Assembly: GCA_036877525.1 (NCBI GenBank)
Contig: JAZGTH010000019.1
Span: forward strand, 5,026,501 to 5,090,500
DNA length: 64,000 bases
Origin: Chromobotia macracanthus
Lineage: Eukaryota; Chordata; Actinopteri; Cypriniformes; Botiidae
Reading direction: 5' to 3'
A model generated the notes under the pieces. The model saw only the letters and a program-made list of their open reading frames with translations, had not been told where the DNA came from and searched no databases. The position numbers and the translations under genes are program-made. This document shows positions 11,101-23,449 of the stretch, piece after piece. The first letter of the stretch is position 1. The number at the start of each line of letters is the position of its first letter.

Positions 11101-13593
11101 AACACAGCAAAATTAGTGGCTGTGACTGGCAGAAAAATAACCAATAATAGCAGGTAAATATGGGAAACCATTTTGAAAACAGTCATTGCTTTTGCAATAA
11201 TCTAGTAATGGTGCAGTAATTACACACTTCACCTTCAAAGTATTATGACTGCAAACCTTCAAATTTACAGACAGTTTCAGTCTGTTACTTGTTTCATAGC
11301 CATACAGCACAGATTCATAGTCAATTTAAATGTACATCTAATGGAAAGTGTATTCGGTAGACGGATGTGTTCATCGCCATGGAACTCATGGGAACGTGTG
11401 CAGAGAAGCTGAAGAAGAGGATCCAGGGTCCCATACCAGAGGCCATTCTGGGAAAGATGACTGTGGCTGTAAGACTTCCTTTCAAATTGATTGTTTCATT
11501 ATGGCATTCGCTCTTACTTCGTTTGTTTGGCAGATTTAATTTCAAATAAATTGTTTTCCTCAAAATGTGGATTTATTGTTAGATATTGACCCATTTTCAC
11601 TTCCTAGACTTCTAACTCTCTCAACGGCTTGGTCTTTTTTTTCCTTTTGTATATAGATTGTGAAAGCTCTGCTGTACTTGAAGGAGAAACACGGTGTGAT
11701 ACACCGGGATGTGAAGCCATCTAATATCTTGTTGGATGCCAAAGGGCAGATCAAACTGTGTGATTTTGGCATTAGTGGCCGACTGGTAGATTCAAAAGCC
11801 AAGACTCGCAGTGCTGGATGTGCCGCGTACATGGCGGTGAGGACATACACACGCATATGGTGGAGTCTACAGGTCTAAGAACACATTAAAATCTATTTCA
11901 GCCCTGTGTTCCTATAGAGCATTGGTTCATGGTTTCGAGTCCAGGTAACACACATACTGGTAAAATGTATATCTTAAATGATGTACAGATGTATTTACAT
12001 AAATGTAAGTCTGGAAAAAATTAGAAAATAAATACTGGATAAGATTCTGTACTGATCAAATATAAGCAAATGTAGGACATTGGCCGTGTTAAGCTTCCAC
12101 TGGGGCATAGATGATGAGGAGAAACATGGATTATCGGGTTTTTAAATTTCATGTACAGCTTTGTATGGAATATTGTATTAAAATTTTGTTGTTGTGATGT
12201 CAGACTTTTGGACCCACTGTATATATTTGAAAACACTAATCACAGAATTGGTTAACCGTTTAACTGCTGGTTAAAGTTCAGGAGTATTAGCTGTGTTGAT
12301 AGGGCTCAGCACATCTGTTTTACTTTGTGTTTCTCAGCCTGAGAGAATAGACCCTCCAGACCCCAGTAAACCAGACTATGACATCAGAGCTGACGTCTGG
12401 AGTCTTGGCATTTCTCTGGTGAGTTTCTCCTTTCTTGGGTTTGGGGGCCAACGGCTGGTTTCTTCCATGTAATTGAACTAGTTATAATCACTTTGTAATT
12501 GTGAGGTGTTTAAATGTAACTAAAGAGCTAGATTTCATCTTTTGTGATTATTATGAACAATTCGTATTCCGTCCTGCTTGTTAGGTGGAGCTTGCCACAG
12601 GACAGTTTCCTTATAAAAACTGCAAGACAGACTTTGAGGTTCTGACCAAAGTTCTGCAAGAGGACCCACCAGTCCTTCCTCTCAGCATGGGCTTTTCCCC
12701 AGACTTCCAGTCCTTCGTTAAAGACTGGTACACACACAGTCACAAAGTTCTAGCACATCTACAAACTAGAATGCTTCAAGCCTTTTGCTTTAGCCTGATA
12801 CCCTTGTAAAGCATGATGATATTTACAGATCTAATTCTTCTGTCTCTGCAGCCTCACAAAGGATCACAGGAAAAGGCCAAAATACCACAAGCTGCTTGTA
12901 AGTGTCAGTCTCTTGTGTAACCCCTTTATATGTAACGTTTGAATATTCAATTGAAAGCCAATCATAAACTCCTAACACAGTCTGCTTTTAATATTTGTAC
13001 CCATATTAAGTGGTTTTAAGACCTATTCGTATTAGTGTACAACAGATGTACATTTTTATTTTGTGTGCAGACAATATATATTACCATCGTATTTATGATA
13101 TACTTAGAATATTTATTTTGAAAAATTTATAAAAAACAAAAAAGGCTGTAATAGTTAACGGTTAATGATAACCTCAAGATGCCATAAAAACAGCTGATAA
13201 TCTGTCTGGGCAACATGTTGGTCTGCCACAGATCACATTCATTTTCTGGCCGATATATCGGACTATCACTGATCCATTTCAGATAACATTAATTTGTCTG
13301 GCTGATATATCGGTCCATCACTGATCAATTTTGGAAAGCAATGCGTCTGACCTATGTATCGTTTTATCACTGATCAGTTTTGTGAAACAAATCTGTCTGG
13401 CCGACATTAATCCGTCGGTTCATCACTTATCCATTTCGCTTTTTTTCCACAGGAACACAGTTTTATTCGTCGTTATGAGATGTCGGAGGTGGACGTGGCG
13501 GGCTGGTTTCAGACGGTGATGGAGCGCACAGAGTCTCCACGCAGCAGTCAGTGCTTCAGTCATCACCAGCTCCACTCTCTCTTCAGCAGGTAG
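5898..13593 (+). CDS. map2k7: Dual-specificity MAP kinase kinase 7 (MKK7)
   Basis: MKK7 phosphorylates JNK on Thr and Tyr in stress signalling. Exons: 5898-6021, 9743-9887, 9993-10059, 10142-10255, 10823-10942, 11361-11468, 11657-11836, 12338-12418, 12585-12727, 12852-12897, 13453-13593. They total 1,269 nt and 422 residues (438 with the cassette exon 7639-7686); human MKK7 is about the same size. The N-terminus (MSSLEQRLSRIEEKLKQE) is a coiled coil, followed by JNK-docking segments such as RPRPTLQLPLA. Kinase motifs are GEIGSGTCGQV (about 125-135), catalytic Lys150, HRD at 242-244, DFG at 262-264, and the MKK7 activation sequence SKAKT (Ser272, Thr276). The last exon holds the DVD region (RRYEMSEVDVAGWF). 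The ATG at 5898 is chosen because it has A at -3 and matches the family N-terminus. The frame stays open upstream only from GTG codons. An out-of-frame ATG at 5875 overlaps the start. Confidence 0.97.
7006..7139 (+). mobile_element. tRNA-derived SINE copy in map2k7 intron 1
   Basis: It has a tRNA-like head (GCTCAGCTGGAAGAGCATTG, A box) with a decayed B box (GTAGGTTCAGGGAGC). The body contains TACTGATAAAATGTATAACATG and the tail is TTGGGTTAAAGCGTCTACC plus AAATGCATAAAT. This layout recurs four more times in the window and is typical of cyprinid tRNA-SINEs. Confidence 0.75.
7639..7686 (+). CDS. map2k7: Alternative 48-nt cassette exon of map2k7 (16 residues, docking region)
   Basis: The acceptor is TATCTAG and the donor GCAG|GTACCA. 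It is phase-matched to the exon ending at 6021 (phase 1) and to the one starting at 9743. It reads IIVIQLSPAPAPSQRA, followed by ALQLPLAND. This closely matches the 16-residue insert I recall from a longer mammalian MKK7 isoform (IIVITLSPAPAPSQRA). It sits between the N-terminal coiled coil and the JNK-docking motif, so inclusion should change docking spacing rather than catalysis. Inclusion adds 16 residues in frame and skipping leaves an intact frame. A CT tract begins about 30 nt downstream. Confidence 0.88.
7718..8185. repeat. 470-bp polypyrimidine (CT/CCCTCT) tract in map2k7 intron
   Basis: Almost uninterrupted C and T on the plus strand, mixing CTCTCC, CCCTCT and pure (CT)n, ends in (CT)n and a CGCAG. 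Both strands give long low-complexity ORFs (Pro/Leu/Ser and Arg/Glu/Gly) that are artefacts. Mirror-symmetric homopurine-homopyrimidine DNA of this kind can form triplex structures (general knowledge). Confidence 0.95.
10451..10486. repeat. Perfect 15-bp inverted repeat in a map2k7 intron
   Basis: GTTTTATATAATCTT at 10451-10465 is followed by six bases and its exact reverse complement at 10472-10486. The neighbouring sequence continues with AT-rich variants of the same word. It is probably a small hairpin of transposon or slippage origin. Confidence 0.7.
11890..12008 (+). mobile_element. Degenerate tRNA-derived SINE in a map2k7 intron
   Basis: The remnant has TATAGAGCATTGG, then a good B box (GGTTTCGAGTCCAGG), ACACACATACTGGTAAAATGT and a weak tail ending ATTTACATAAATG. 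It matches the family seen at 7006 and 39812 but is older and lacks most of the GCGTCTGCC tail. Confidence 0.55.
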
Positions 13594-16500
13594 CCAGATG
13601 GAGGGAGAGGGAAAGAGAGAGAAAGCATGCTATTTGAGAGGTTGTTTTATTTGACATGGATGGACAGGTTTTAAATGTAAATGTTGGAATGGAAGGAGCA
13701 GTGGAAATGGACAGATTATAACAGACAAAATCACTGAAACGAAAAACAGAACATTGGTTTGGGAGTTTGACTGATTGACAGACAATTCTGAGCAGGTTTG
13801 ATGTAAATTCGAAAAATATTTTTCTCCTCATCCACCAGTCAAACAGGATGAACATTACAGGTTACAGTTACACACTCACTGTGACGCGCACAGCCGCACA
13901 CACACACAGAAACACACTGTTTCACTGACCGCTGTACAATGTTTAGTATTCCTCACCACACATGGTGTGATTTATGTTCTTCTGTGGTGAGGATCTGCTT
14001 AAACTCAAACCGTTCCCTTCATCTTTAATATCGGCACGTTATTAAGTCCTCCGTAGCCCCTCACTCAGGGACTGAACAGAGTAGTCGATCAACACTGTGC
14101 AATGGTGTGAGTGTGTGTGTTATCTGTTTATCAGTCCTAGATCTCGGTCTGTGGTAAGTCTTCACTTTCCTGTGCGGTTAAACGCTGCTCACAGCCATTC
14201 TGCAAATCAAAGCAAATAGAAATAAGGGTGAGAGTTTAAGATATTTCACTCAGTTACGTTTAATAGAAGTGTTCTTTTTTGTGCTACGAAACATCATCAG
14301 ATATTTCAGTCATTGTAAAATAGTGATTTTAGAGGTGACATTTTTAAACTTTGATGTTTAGATTGTTGTTATTATTAGCTTGGTCTGAAGTTACCTTTAT
14401 CAAAACGATATCTTGGCTAACAGAAATGTTGCATATGAAGATAAAACTAGTGATTGATGGATGGTTTTGTTTTTCTTTAAATGTCAATGCCGATCTCTAC
14501 AGAGTATGTTTACCAATGGCTGATACGGTGCTTAATACATATAATTATTTAATGTGACTGTAAATAAAACAGAAATCGAATAATTGGAAGACTTGCTTTT
14601 GACTTAACTAATAACAAAATTTGCACTGTCCATTAGCAAGATTTTGAAACTGACACTAAGTGAAGTGACCACATCCACTAATCGGCCGGTCAGTGACTGT
14701 TATCAGTAATCAGAAAATAACCAAATGCCGGCATGTTAATCGGCTTTGACATATATAGTTAATCACTAGAAGATAAAACATACAAAAAAATTAGTCCAGA
14801 TTTTGTAAAGCTGTACACAGTGCACCTCAGGTTGATGAGTGTTAGAAGTGTGGAGATGTGTTTTCAGTCTTAGAGCAATTGAAGTGTCAGAAGAAAAGCT
14901 GATCATAGTCACTCAGAATGCATTGGTTCTTCTGTTGAGAGAGACAAGCATTGACGTCTTTGGTGGGTAGAGAAGTGAAAAATCTTTGAACATTTCGTCC
15001 ATAAAAGAAATTACTTGTTTTGTGAGTGGAATATTTCAGATTTGATTCTCTCCACTCAGTTATCCAGACAAGCGTTTATTCTGTTATCATTTCACTCTGT
15101 TCTCATAAGCATTTGAGTTCCCGCAAACCAAAGCTTGTCTTTTAGATCATTTTGTTCTTTGGACACAGCACTGTTTTGTTGTTTTTTTGAGCTGTTGTTC
15201 TCAGTGGATTTCAGCACCTGCTTGTGGGTCACACTGAAGGTTCTCTGCAACTTTCGCAACCAAAGCTGTAGGGTTCCAGATTCACTGCTTTAATAAGCCA
15301 AATCACCGCTAGACTGAAAGAAAAAGCGTAAGAATACAGGAAACCTACGTTTGAACAAAGCGGCAAAGAGATTCAGAGGGTAACGGTATGTTGTTCAGGA
15401 AGGATGTTTGGTGTTAATAAAAGTCAAGGTAAAAATGACTGTGCGAGAGGGTATTTTGTGCTAATGCTAGGTGGAGTATATGAAGGAATATTGAAAGTAT
15501 GAAAGAAAGACTTTAGCTAAGTACTACAAAAAATATTGGCTTCATTATTTGGTGAGGTTTCAGGGCTGACAATGAAAGTGTTGGTGTATTCATAGGGTCG
15601 CTGTGTTGTGAGCTACATAGCTGGATGTTGCATAAAAGCTTTCAATCGTTTTGAACCGATGTTCTATTTTTTATTTGTTAGGGGTTAATTAGTTTGTTTT
15701 TTCGCATCTCACTGTTTTTACATTGTCCTTGAAACTTTGGCATATTATCCGCTATTATTATTATTTATTTATTATCGTACTGCTGCTGCTGTTTACTTTA
15801 GATGCTGCTGTCAATTATATTACCCAAAGGATGTTTGTTTTTCAAAACCAAATGCATAAAACACTGCAACGTGTACACGTCTTACCAAATACAAGAGCGA
15901 TTACCTGTAGAGCACTCAGGATGCAGTCCACCAAGAGGAAGTGACTGAAAAAGCAAGGACGTTATCGGATGTTATATTTATATCTGTAGCTTTGTTGCTT
16001 TAAAAACGACACCACTATGCCAACTCACAAACTTCACAGCTCACTGTAGGCAACTAATACTACAGGTCATTTTTACGAAATAGACACCAGCTGGTAATAT
16101 CTATATATATTTGAGCTAGATTTTCCTTATCACACCACTATCTGTAAGTCAGACAGATACGTTTGTAATTGTCCTCCAATGTTTGTCCTGCGGTGGATGA
16201 ATGAATGTTTTCGAAATCTGCCATGTTCAAATCATAAAATGACTTCTTTTTGAGCAGGGCCTTCTTGAGCAGGGCCTTTTTGAGCAGGGAATCAATTAGT
16301 TTTCCATTGAATTGGAGCGGCAAATGAATCCAATGAACCCATACAGATGAAAGAAAATACAGGAAGCTTATAAAATACTGTAATGAAATCAACCGTAACT
16401 ATAGACCTCCCAATAATTTCTTCACATCTTTTAAATGCCAAATAAAATCTCTAGACTTGCCATCAGTACAACGCGGATCTCTTGTTAATTCATTATATGG

Positions 16501-19500
16501 TGTTGAAATTTATCACACATATTCCTATACCTGCTCGTCTGTCTGTCCGTCATTCTCTCGGTAGATCTCATAGACATCACTGCAGCATTACGCATCAAAG
16601 GTGTCATCAATAAACCAGTCAGACCAGTGACGCTGACGTGCTGGATTGTTTTTCAGATGAGAGGACCTCTTGTAAGGCAGGGAATACACAATGTGTGTAA
16701 AAGCCTGTGATGTGTGATGTGAAAGCAGTATCTCACACACACACACATGATATTATAGCCCTTCTGAGCAGAGTTGAACACGGCATATTTGCTCTGTTAC
16801 CTTAAGTTCAACCTGTAGTATGGTTGTGTTTTGCTGAAACACACACACCTTCAGAAATATCTTCTTGGTTTATGCTTGGTTTTAAATGTACTTCCAATCA
16901 CTATTTTATGGCACTATTTATTTTTTTGTAATTCTCCTTTTTTATTTGCTTTTGAAATGAAACACACTCTGGTGTGTTTGTGTGAACAGGAGAAACATGA
17001 ATCCTGAATCGACAGTAATCCATGTTCTCAAACAGCAAATGAATATATATGTGTACAGAAACGTAAACAAGCCAGTGCTTGCTGCTGTTTCCATAGCATT
17101 ACTGTGTGTATCCGCATACGGGGGTGTGTGTGTTGTGTTGCGCATCACTGCTGTCTCTGGAGCGTGTGCTCAGACTTTTCAGTCACCTTGTGAGACTGAA
17201 AATCAAGTCTATTATTAGAATTGTTTGTGTATTTTTTTTTAATAATCGTAACGATGCCCCGCCTGTTATTAAACCAAATACTCACTATGCAGTCACTCAG
17301 TTCAAGTCCGTTTGCTTTTCACTTGAACGTCCTGTATATACACAACTACTGGAGGCGGAGTGTTTCTGTTGTCTCCATGACGAGCGAGCCAATATCATTT
17401 GTCCTCAGCTAGTGCGGAAAGAGTGGAGAGTTTTCGATGGATGGAGAAGTGTTGTTTTCTTAAATGAACTGACATATTTAAGGATTGTACTGGGGTGGGA
17501 TGGGGTGGGCGTGTGTTTGGGTGGGGTTCAGATGGGGTTGGTAGTTTGGGAAATAGTTCGTTCAGTGCTGTATATCAATTGCATGTTATGATCTCTGAAG
17601 TAACTGCCATTGATTTTTACATTGATGTTTGGGTTGGGGGGGAGGGAGACATAAAACTTTTATCTTTATTTATGATTTTTACATATGTATTTTCTGTACT
17701 TTTTCCAAATTATTAAATTGTGTTCTTAGAAAAAGACACTTTTGCCTTTTTATGTCTCCCGGCTTTATTTTGATCCACATATGCATTATAGAATTGTATT
17801 TTTTTCATTGTTGGCTGATTCATGCTGTTAACAATGTTATGTTTTGTTTTAATTCAATTGTTTGTTTTTCTTGTGTATTTGTGTTTGTTTGGTCTACAAA
17901 TGAGTGCTAAGAGAGGTTCTAGAAAGATATTTATCTGTTAGAAAACCAAAAGTTTATTATTTTGTGTCTGTTTTGGTCCTTTGTTATTTTTTGTTTTCAA
18001 TTTTGATTATTACCGTTTAGTTTGTTTTTATTATTGTTTTTCTTCAGGGTTAAGATCACACCAAATTAAAACGTGCGACGAGTGACGAGTCTGGGAATGT
18101 TGCGTCAAAGGTGTGTCTTTCTGTTGAAGCCAAGCAATCACTTTATTGCTTCAATGTTTATTTTCTCAGATGTTAATTGTATTATTATTTTTGTCCGTTT
18201 GTGAAGTAAGGTTTTCCCTTTCCTCAGAGCTGCTGTTTTTTTGGCTCTGTCTTGCTGTATGGTTAGAATGTGTCTGTGGAAATTTCACTGTTTGTAGCTG
18301 CTGCGGCACTGGAGGTTTTTTATATTATTATTTGATGGAATTTAGAACCATGTAGTTCAACCAAATTCTGTTTGACTGAGATTGATGGACTTTAAACCTG
18401 TTAATTCTGTTTGATGCTGTTCAAACAGCAAAACAGCAAGTCAAAAGGAACAGATCTCCATAACACCATAACATATGTACTTCTTCATTGTTGGCATCTT
18501 TACTCAGCTGAAAAAAAAATATTGTAAGGTTTAATTGATTAGAAATGCTTTTGTGCCAACAGCAGACTTAGACGACCTTTCATGTTTTCTGGTATATGAA
18601 TATACAGACGTTATAGACTATAGATATTATGACAACATTTTTGCTCACTTTGGGATTGAATTAAACTAAGATATTTGATGTGATCGGTCAAAAAAATACG
18701 GCCTAACCTCAACAGCCAAGCATGGATAATGTAGCTTATGTTTGGTGAATATTCTTTTTTTTTTCCCTAATATTTATTTTTATTATTTTTGGGTACCATC
18801 TTAGCCTGGAACAAAAGTTGAGACAGCCATCACAGTTTTATCACAGTTCTTCCCCATTTTCATTTTTGTTGTTTTCTTATGATTTCAAATGAAAAAAATG
18901 CCATTGTATTGTCAATACCTCAGGATTTTTTTGGGGGAAAAATTAAAAACTTTTAAAAACCTAAAGCAGATACAAAAGTGTTTGTGTTGTTTCTTGAATG
19001 ACTGTAGACAAACACCAAGCGTCCTGTAAGATACACAAGACCGACATGCCTGATCATCAGATAATCACTTTTCAAACTGTTTTCTAAAAAAAAAGTTAAA
19101 AAATTTTGTATGATGAAAATGAGAATTGACAGGAGAGGACGCCTCTGCCAGAGAAACAATAAAAATGTAATTTTGTGGCGCATGTTAACATCAATTTTTC
19201 TGTCACAATTCAGTTGTTTAAATTACCTTTTGATGCACGTAGTTTTAAAAGTCTTATTCACTGTTTTTAGTGCATTTTTTCCTGGCCCTCCACTACCCTC
19301 TATGGAGGACAGCTCTGCTTGTTAAAACTGCCTCCTGTGAGAAACAGTAGGTTTATACATTACTGGTCAGTGTTTCTTGATCCCCATGATCTTAATGTGT
19401 ATGCCTAAATATTAGACCTTAGTTTGATGATTTAGACTGAATAAAGACAAAGCAGCTGATAAGAGCCCAGCATAGATGGGAATTCCAACACTTAGGTTTA

Positions 19501-20073
19501 AAAAACATCTTAGGGTTACCACTTAAGAAGCTGGGTGATAAAAAGGTGGCTGTTTTAAGATTACAATCACATTTTTTTTATTTTATTACAACATAATTCT
19601 AAAAATTCATAATTCATAATGAAACATTTGGCTGTCTATGTTTACATAACGTCATTGTTCTTCACATTTATATAAACAAACACAAATATTTGTATGACGT
19701 TATGTCTTGGCAGTGTTTGCGATACATGATTCTCCACACTGATTCAGTCAGGTTTCTGTAATAGTCAGTCCAATTTTAATGAGCTTAAGATGTTAAGATA
19801 ACGGCATTATTTTCTAACTATAACCATAACTGTTAATGCTTCATTCAGTGCTGCAAGAGGTGGCTCATGGTTTCGTGTCCTGATCCACAAACTACAGCTG
19901 AAGAGCCGTGATGTCATGGGCCTCTACATTCAGTGTTAGATAACAAAGATCAAGCAGAAACTCACACATCAGTGTGTGCTGTACAGAGACACTGTTCTGT
20001 GAGACCTGCTCCCCATGGGCCACACTGGCAGTAATAACAAATTAATCATTATAATAGTTTTATTTATATAACT
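13594..20073. other. map2k7 3' UTR and intergenic desert
   Basis: No exon with homology could be supported here. The nearest plus-strand AATAAA after the map2k7 stop is at 14563-14568, giving a plausible 3' UTR of about 1 kb; others occur further down (for example 19440-19445). A short 15-bp tandem repeat (GAGCAGGGCCTTCTT) lies at about 16252-16290. The ORFs at 16982-17591 and nearby have no recognisable domains, and their composition matches the surrounding non-coding DNA. Confidence 0.55.
14563..14568 (+). terminator. map2k7: Candidate poly(A) signal for map2k7
   Basis: AATAAA in TGTAAATAAAACAG lies 970 nt after the stop codon and is the first canonical hexamer downstream of the gene. It is a candidate only. 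Confidence 0.4.
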
Positions 20074-20568
20074 GGTAACACTTTACAATAAGGTTGTATT
20101 TGTTAACATTCGTAAACGCATTAGCTAACATACAATTTAGTAACCATTGTTACTGTTAGTTAATGCCAATAAAATTGTTCATGTTAGTTCATTGTGCATT
20201 AACTAATGTTGTTAACTGTTATTTTTCATTTAGTAATTACTGAAACTACCATGAATTAATTTAAATAAATGCAGTCAAAGTAATGCTTATTTTTAGTTCA
20301 TGTTAGCTAATGTACGCCTGTAAACAATATTGTAAATAACATCTGTGCAATAACCTTTCTGTTACATTCACAAAACTTCTATCGCTGCACTTTATTGTAT
20401 TATATAATTTTTTCCTTGTTTTTAATCCCACACTGGAAGCTTCTGTCACCAAGACAAATTGTGTGTGTAAACATGCTTGGCAATAAAGCTCATTCTATTC
20501 TAGTCTAGTCTAGTCTAGTCTAGTCTAGTCTAGTCTAATGTTAACAAATACAAGGTGTGATGTTTACC
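20074..20568 (+). mobile_element. Foldback MITE with terminal inverted repeats, interrupted by a LINE tail
   Basis: The left end begins GGTAACACTTTACAATAAGG and contains TGTATTTGTTAACATT (20095-20110). Its exact reverse complement AATGTTAACAAATACA lies at 20537-20552, and the right end closes with a degenerate TTTACC. The interior is rich in TTAGTTAATGC / GTTAACATTAG words. This matches an abundant fish non-autonomous DNA element beginning GGTAACACTTTACAATAAGG, recalled from experience and not searched. Confidence 0.72.
20330..20536 (+). mobile_element. 5'-truncated LINE 3' end with (TAGTC)n tail
   Basis: The stretch runs from TAAATAACATCTGTGCAATAA to GGCAATAAAGCTCATTC and then ATTCTAGTC repeated eight times. 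ACATGCTTGGCAATAAAGCT followed by a short tandem tail is a typical 3' end of fish L2/Rex-like retroposons. It lies inside the inverted repeats of the MITE at 20074-20568, so it probably inserted into that element. Confidence 0.6.
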
Positions 20569-21268
20569 ATATAGCTTAAGGTTGAAAAACAAACTGAACA
20601 TGTTTTCCATTTCAAATAAAAGAGTCTTCATGAAATTAAATAGGATTTTATTATTCATTAGGTTTTCTTTTTTAAATTCAACATTTCTTCGATCAGTCAC
20701 ACCCCTCAGCTGCCTCTCACATTAGACAGTAAAGACATTCAAAATTAATAATTATCAGTGCAAAAATGCTAATCAAGCAAAATAAGAAACAGTTTTTTCT
20801 TTCATCTGTGTAATAAACCATTTTTATCTCTGTTAATCTGAGTTTTGTTAAAAAGCCAGTGGTAAAACCAATAAATGAAATAAAAATAGTTGGCAAATCC
20901 TTTCAGTTCTCATGAACGTACAAAACAAAGTCATCTCAGGAGAAACACTGAGACAAAGCAGAGACGTCGAGGGTTGAAGAATCTGTACATCTTAGTGGAG
21001 CTTGTACATCGATTATGTACAGTGTTTAAGTTAGTGAACACTGGCCGTGAAATAAGAGCCTATGCCAGAAAACATCCTTGCTACTATATAACACAAATCC
21101 AGCTTGCCATTCGTCACCTGTTGTGGTCTAAAATTAAACACAATAATCCAACATCGTATTACATGTGTTTATCTTTTTTTTTTGCTTTGTAAATGTGCAA
21201 TAACAAAATAAGGCATCCGCCTCGACTACCTGAAGCACAAGTAGCTCTGCATTTCAAGGCTGAAAACG

Positions 21269-21308
<40 letters not shown>

Positions 21309-21387
21309 AACCTCTCTTACAAATACCTATTAAAAGCCACAAAACAAATTTTTGGCATTAATGGGACTTGCCTTTCTTTTATCCCTA
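20569..21387. other. Intergenic sequence with a (CA)n microsatellite
   Basis: A plus-strand CA run lies at about 21271-21304. I see no gene; the ORF at 20890-21192 lacks recognisable features. Confidence 0.6.
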
Positions 21388-21623
21388 CCTGACTGACTAC
21401 CTCACTTACTTCACCTTACTACCCCACCCACCTCACTGTCTACTCATTTTTACACTGTCTACCACACCACCTCCTCACTGTCTAGCCAATTTCACTGTCT
21501 GCCTCAATGTCTACCTCACCCACTGTCTCACTGTTTACCCTACTCACTTCCAAACTGTACCTCACATACCTATTTACTGCCTACCTCACTCACTTCACTT
21601 GTCTACCTTATCCACTTCACTGT
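21388..21623. repeat. Degenerate CTCACT/CTACCT repeat bordering the minisatellite
   Basis: Irregular words such as CTACCTCACTCACTTCAC, C- and T-rich and very poor in G, look like a decayed flank of the 44-bp array that follows. Confidence 0.7.
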
Positions 21624-23449
21624 CTACCTCACTCACTGAAACCATGTACCTTAACTCACCTCACTACCTCACTCACGGAAACCATATACCTCAAACTACT
21701 ACCTCAAACTCACCTCACTACTACCTCACTCACGGAAACCATATACCTCAACTCACCTCACTGACTACCTCACTCACTGAAACCATGTACCTCAACTCAC
21801 CTCACTGACTACCTCACTCACTGAAACCATGTACCTCAACTCACCTCACTGACTACCTCACTCACTGAAACCATAAACCTCAACTCACCTCACTGACTAC
21901 CTCACTCACTGAAACCATAAACCTCAACTCACCTCACTGACTACCTCACTCACTGAAACCATGTACCTCACCTCACTGACTACCTCACTCACTGAAACCA
22001 TAAACCTCAACTCACCTCACTGACTACCTCACTCACTGAAACCATGTACCTCAACTCACCTCACTGACTACCTCACTCACTGAAACCATAAACCTCAACT
22101 CACCTCACTGACTACCTCACTCACTGAAACCATAAACCTCAACTCACCTCACTACCTCACTCACTGAAACCATGTACCTCAACTCACCTCACTGACTACC
22201 TCACTCACTGAAACCATAAACCTCAACTCACCTCACCTCACTACCTCACTGAAACCATAAACCTCAACTCACCTCACTGACTACCTCACTCACTGAAACC
22301 ATAAACCTCAACTCACCTCAATGACTACCTCACTCACTGAAACCATAAACCTCAACTCACCTCACTCACTGAAACCATGTACCTCAACTCACCTCACTGA
22401 CTACCTCACTCACTGAAACCTTAAACCTCAACTCACCTCACTGACTACCTCACTCACTGAAACACCTCACTACTACCTCACTCACTGAAACCAAACCCAA
22501 CTCACCTCACTCCTCACTCACTGAAACCATAAACCTCAACTCACCTCACTGACTACCTCACTCACTGAAACCATACACCTCAACTCACCTCACTACCTCA
22601 CCACTGAAACCATGTACCTCAACTCAACTACTACCTCACTCACTAACCATAAACCTCAACTCACTGAAACCATAAACCTCAACTCACCTCACTGACTACC
22701 TCACTCACTGAAACCATAAACCTCAACTCACCTCACTCACTGAAACCATGTACCTCAACTCACCTCACTGACTACCTCACTCACTGAAACCTTAAACCTC
22801 AACTCACCTCACTCACTGAAACCATGTACCTCAACTCACCTCACTGACTACCTCACTCACTGAAACCATGTACCTCAACTCACCTCACTGACTACCTCAC
22901 TCACTGAAACCATGTACCTCAACTCACCTCACTGACTACCTCACTCACTGAAACCATAAACCTCAACTCACCTCACTGACTACCTCACTCACTGAAACCA
23001 TAAACCTCAACTCACCTCACTGACTACCTCACTCACTGAAACCATGTACCTCAACTCACCTCACTGACTACCTCACTCACTGAAACCTTAAACCTCAACT
23101 CACCTCACTGACTACCTCACTCACTGAAACCATAAACCTCAACTCACCTCACTGACTACCTCACTCACTGAAACCATGTACCTCAACTCACCTCACTGAC
23201 TACCTCACTCACTGAAACCATGTACCTCAACTCACCTCACTGACTACCTCACTCACTGAAACCATGTACCTCAACTCACCTCACTCACTACCTCACTCAC
23301 TGAAACCATGTACCTCAACTCACCTCACTGACTACCTCACTCACTGAAACCATGTACCTCACCTCACCTCACTGACTACCTCACTCACTGAAACCATGTA
23401 CCTCAACTCACCTCACTGACTACCTCACTCACTCACTCACTCACTCACT
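21624..23449. repeat. 44-bp-unit minisatellite, about 41 copies
   Basis: The unit contains CCTCAACTCACCTCACTGAC followed by TACCTCACTCACTGAAACCA and TAAA or TGTA, 44 bp in all. Two main unit types differ in the last word (CATGTA versus CATAAA) and are interspersed. Some units are shortened (loss of CACTGACTACCTC) or vary at single bases. G is rare on this strand. The array ends in (CTCA)n just before the presumed 3' end of pnpla6. Confidence 0.95.

Noticed and set aside
16982..17591. Overlapping ORFs of up to 161 codons in the map2k7-pnpla6 interval
   Set aside because: Composition matches surrounding non-coding DNA; no motif, no splice context and no homology that I can recognise.
21368..21808. 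146-codon ORF rich in Leu, Thr and His
   Set aside because: It reads into the 44-bp minisatellite; its openness comes from the repeat lacking stops in that frame.
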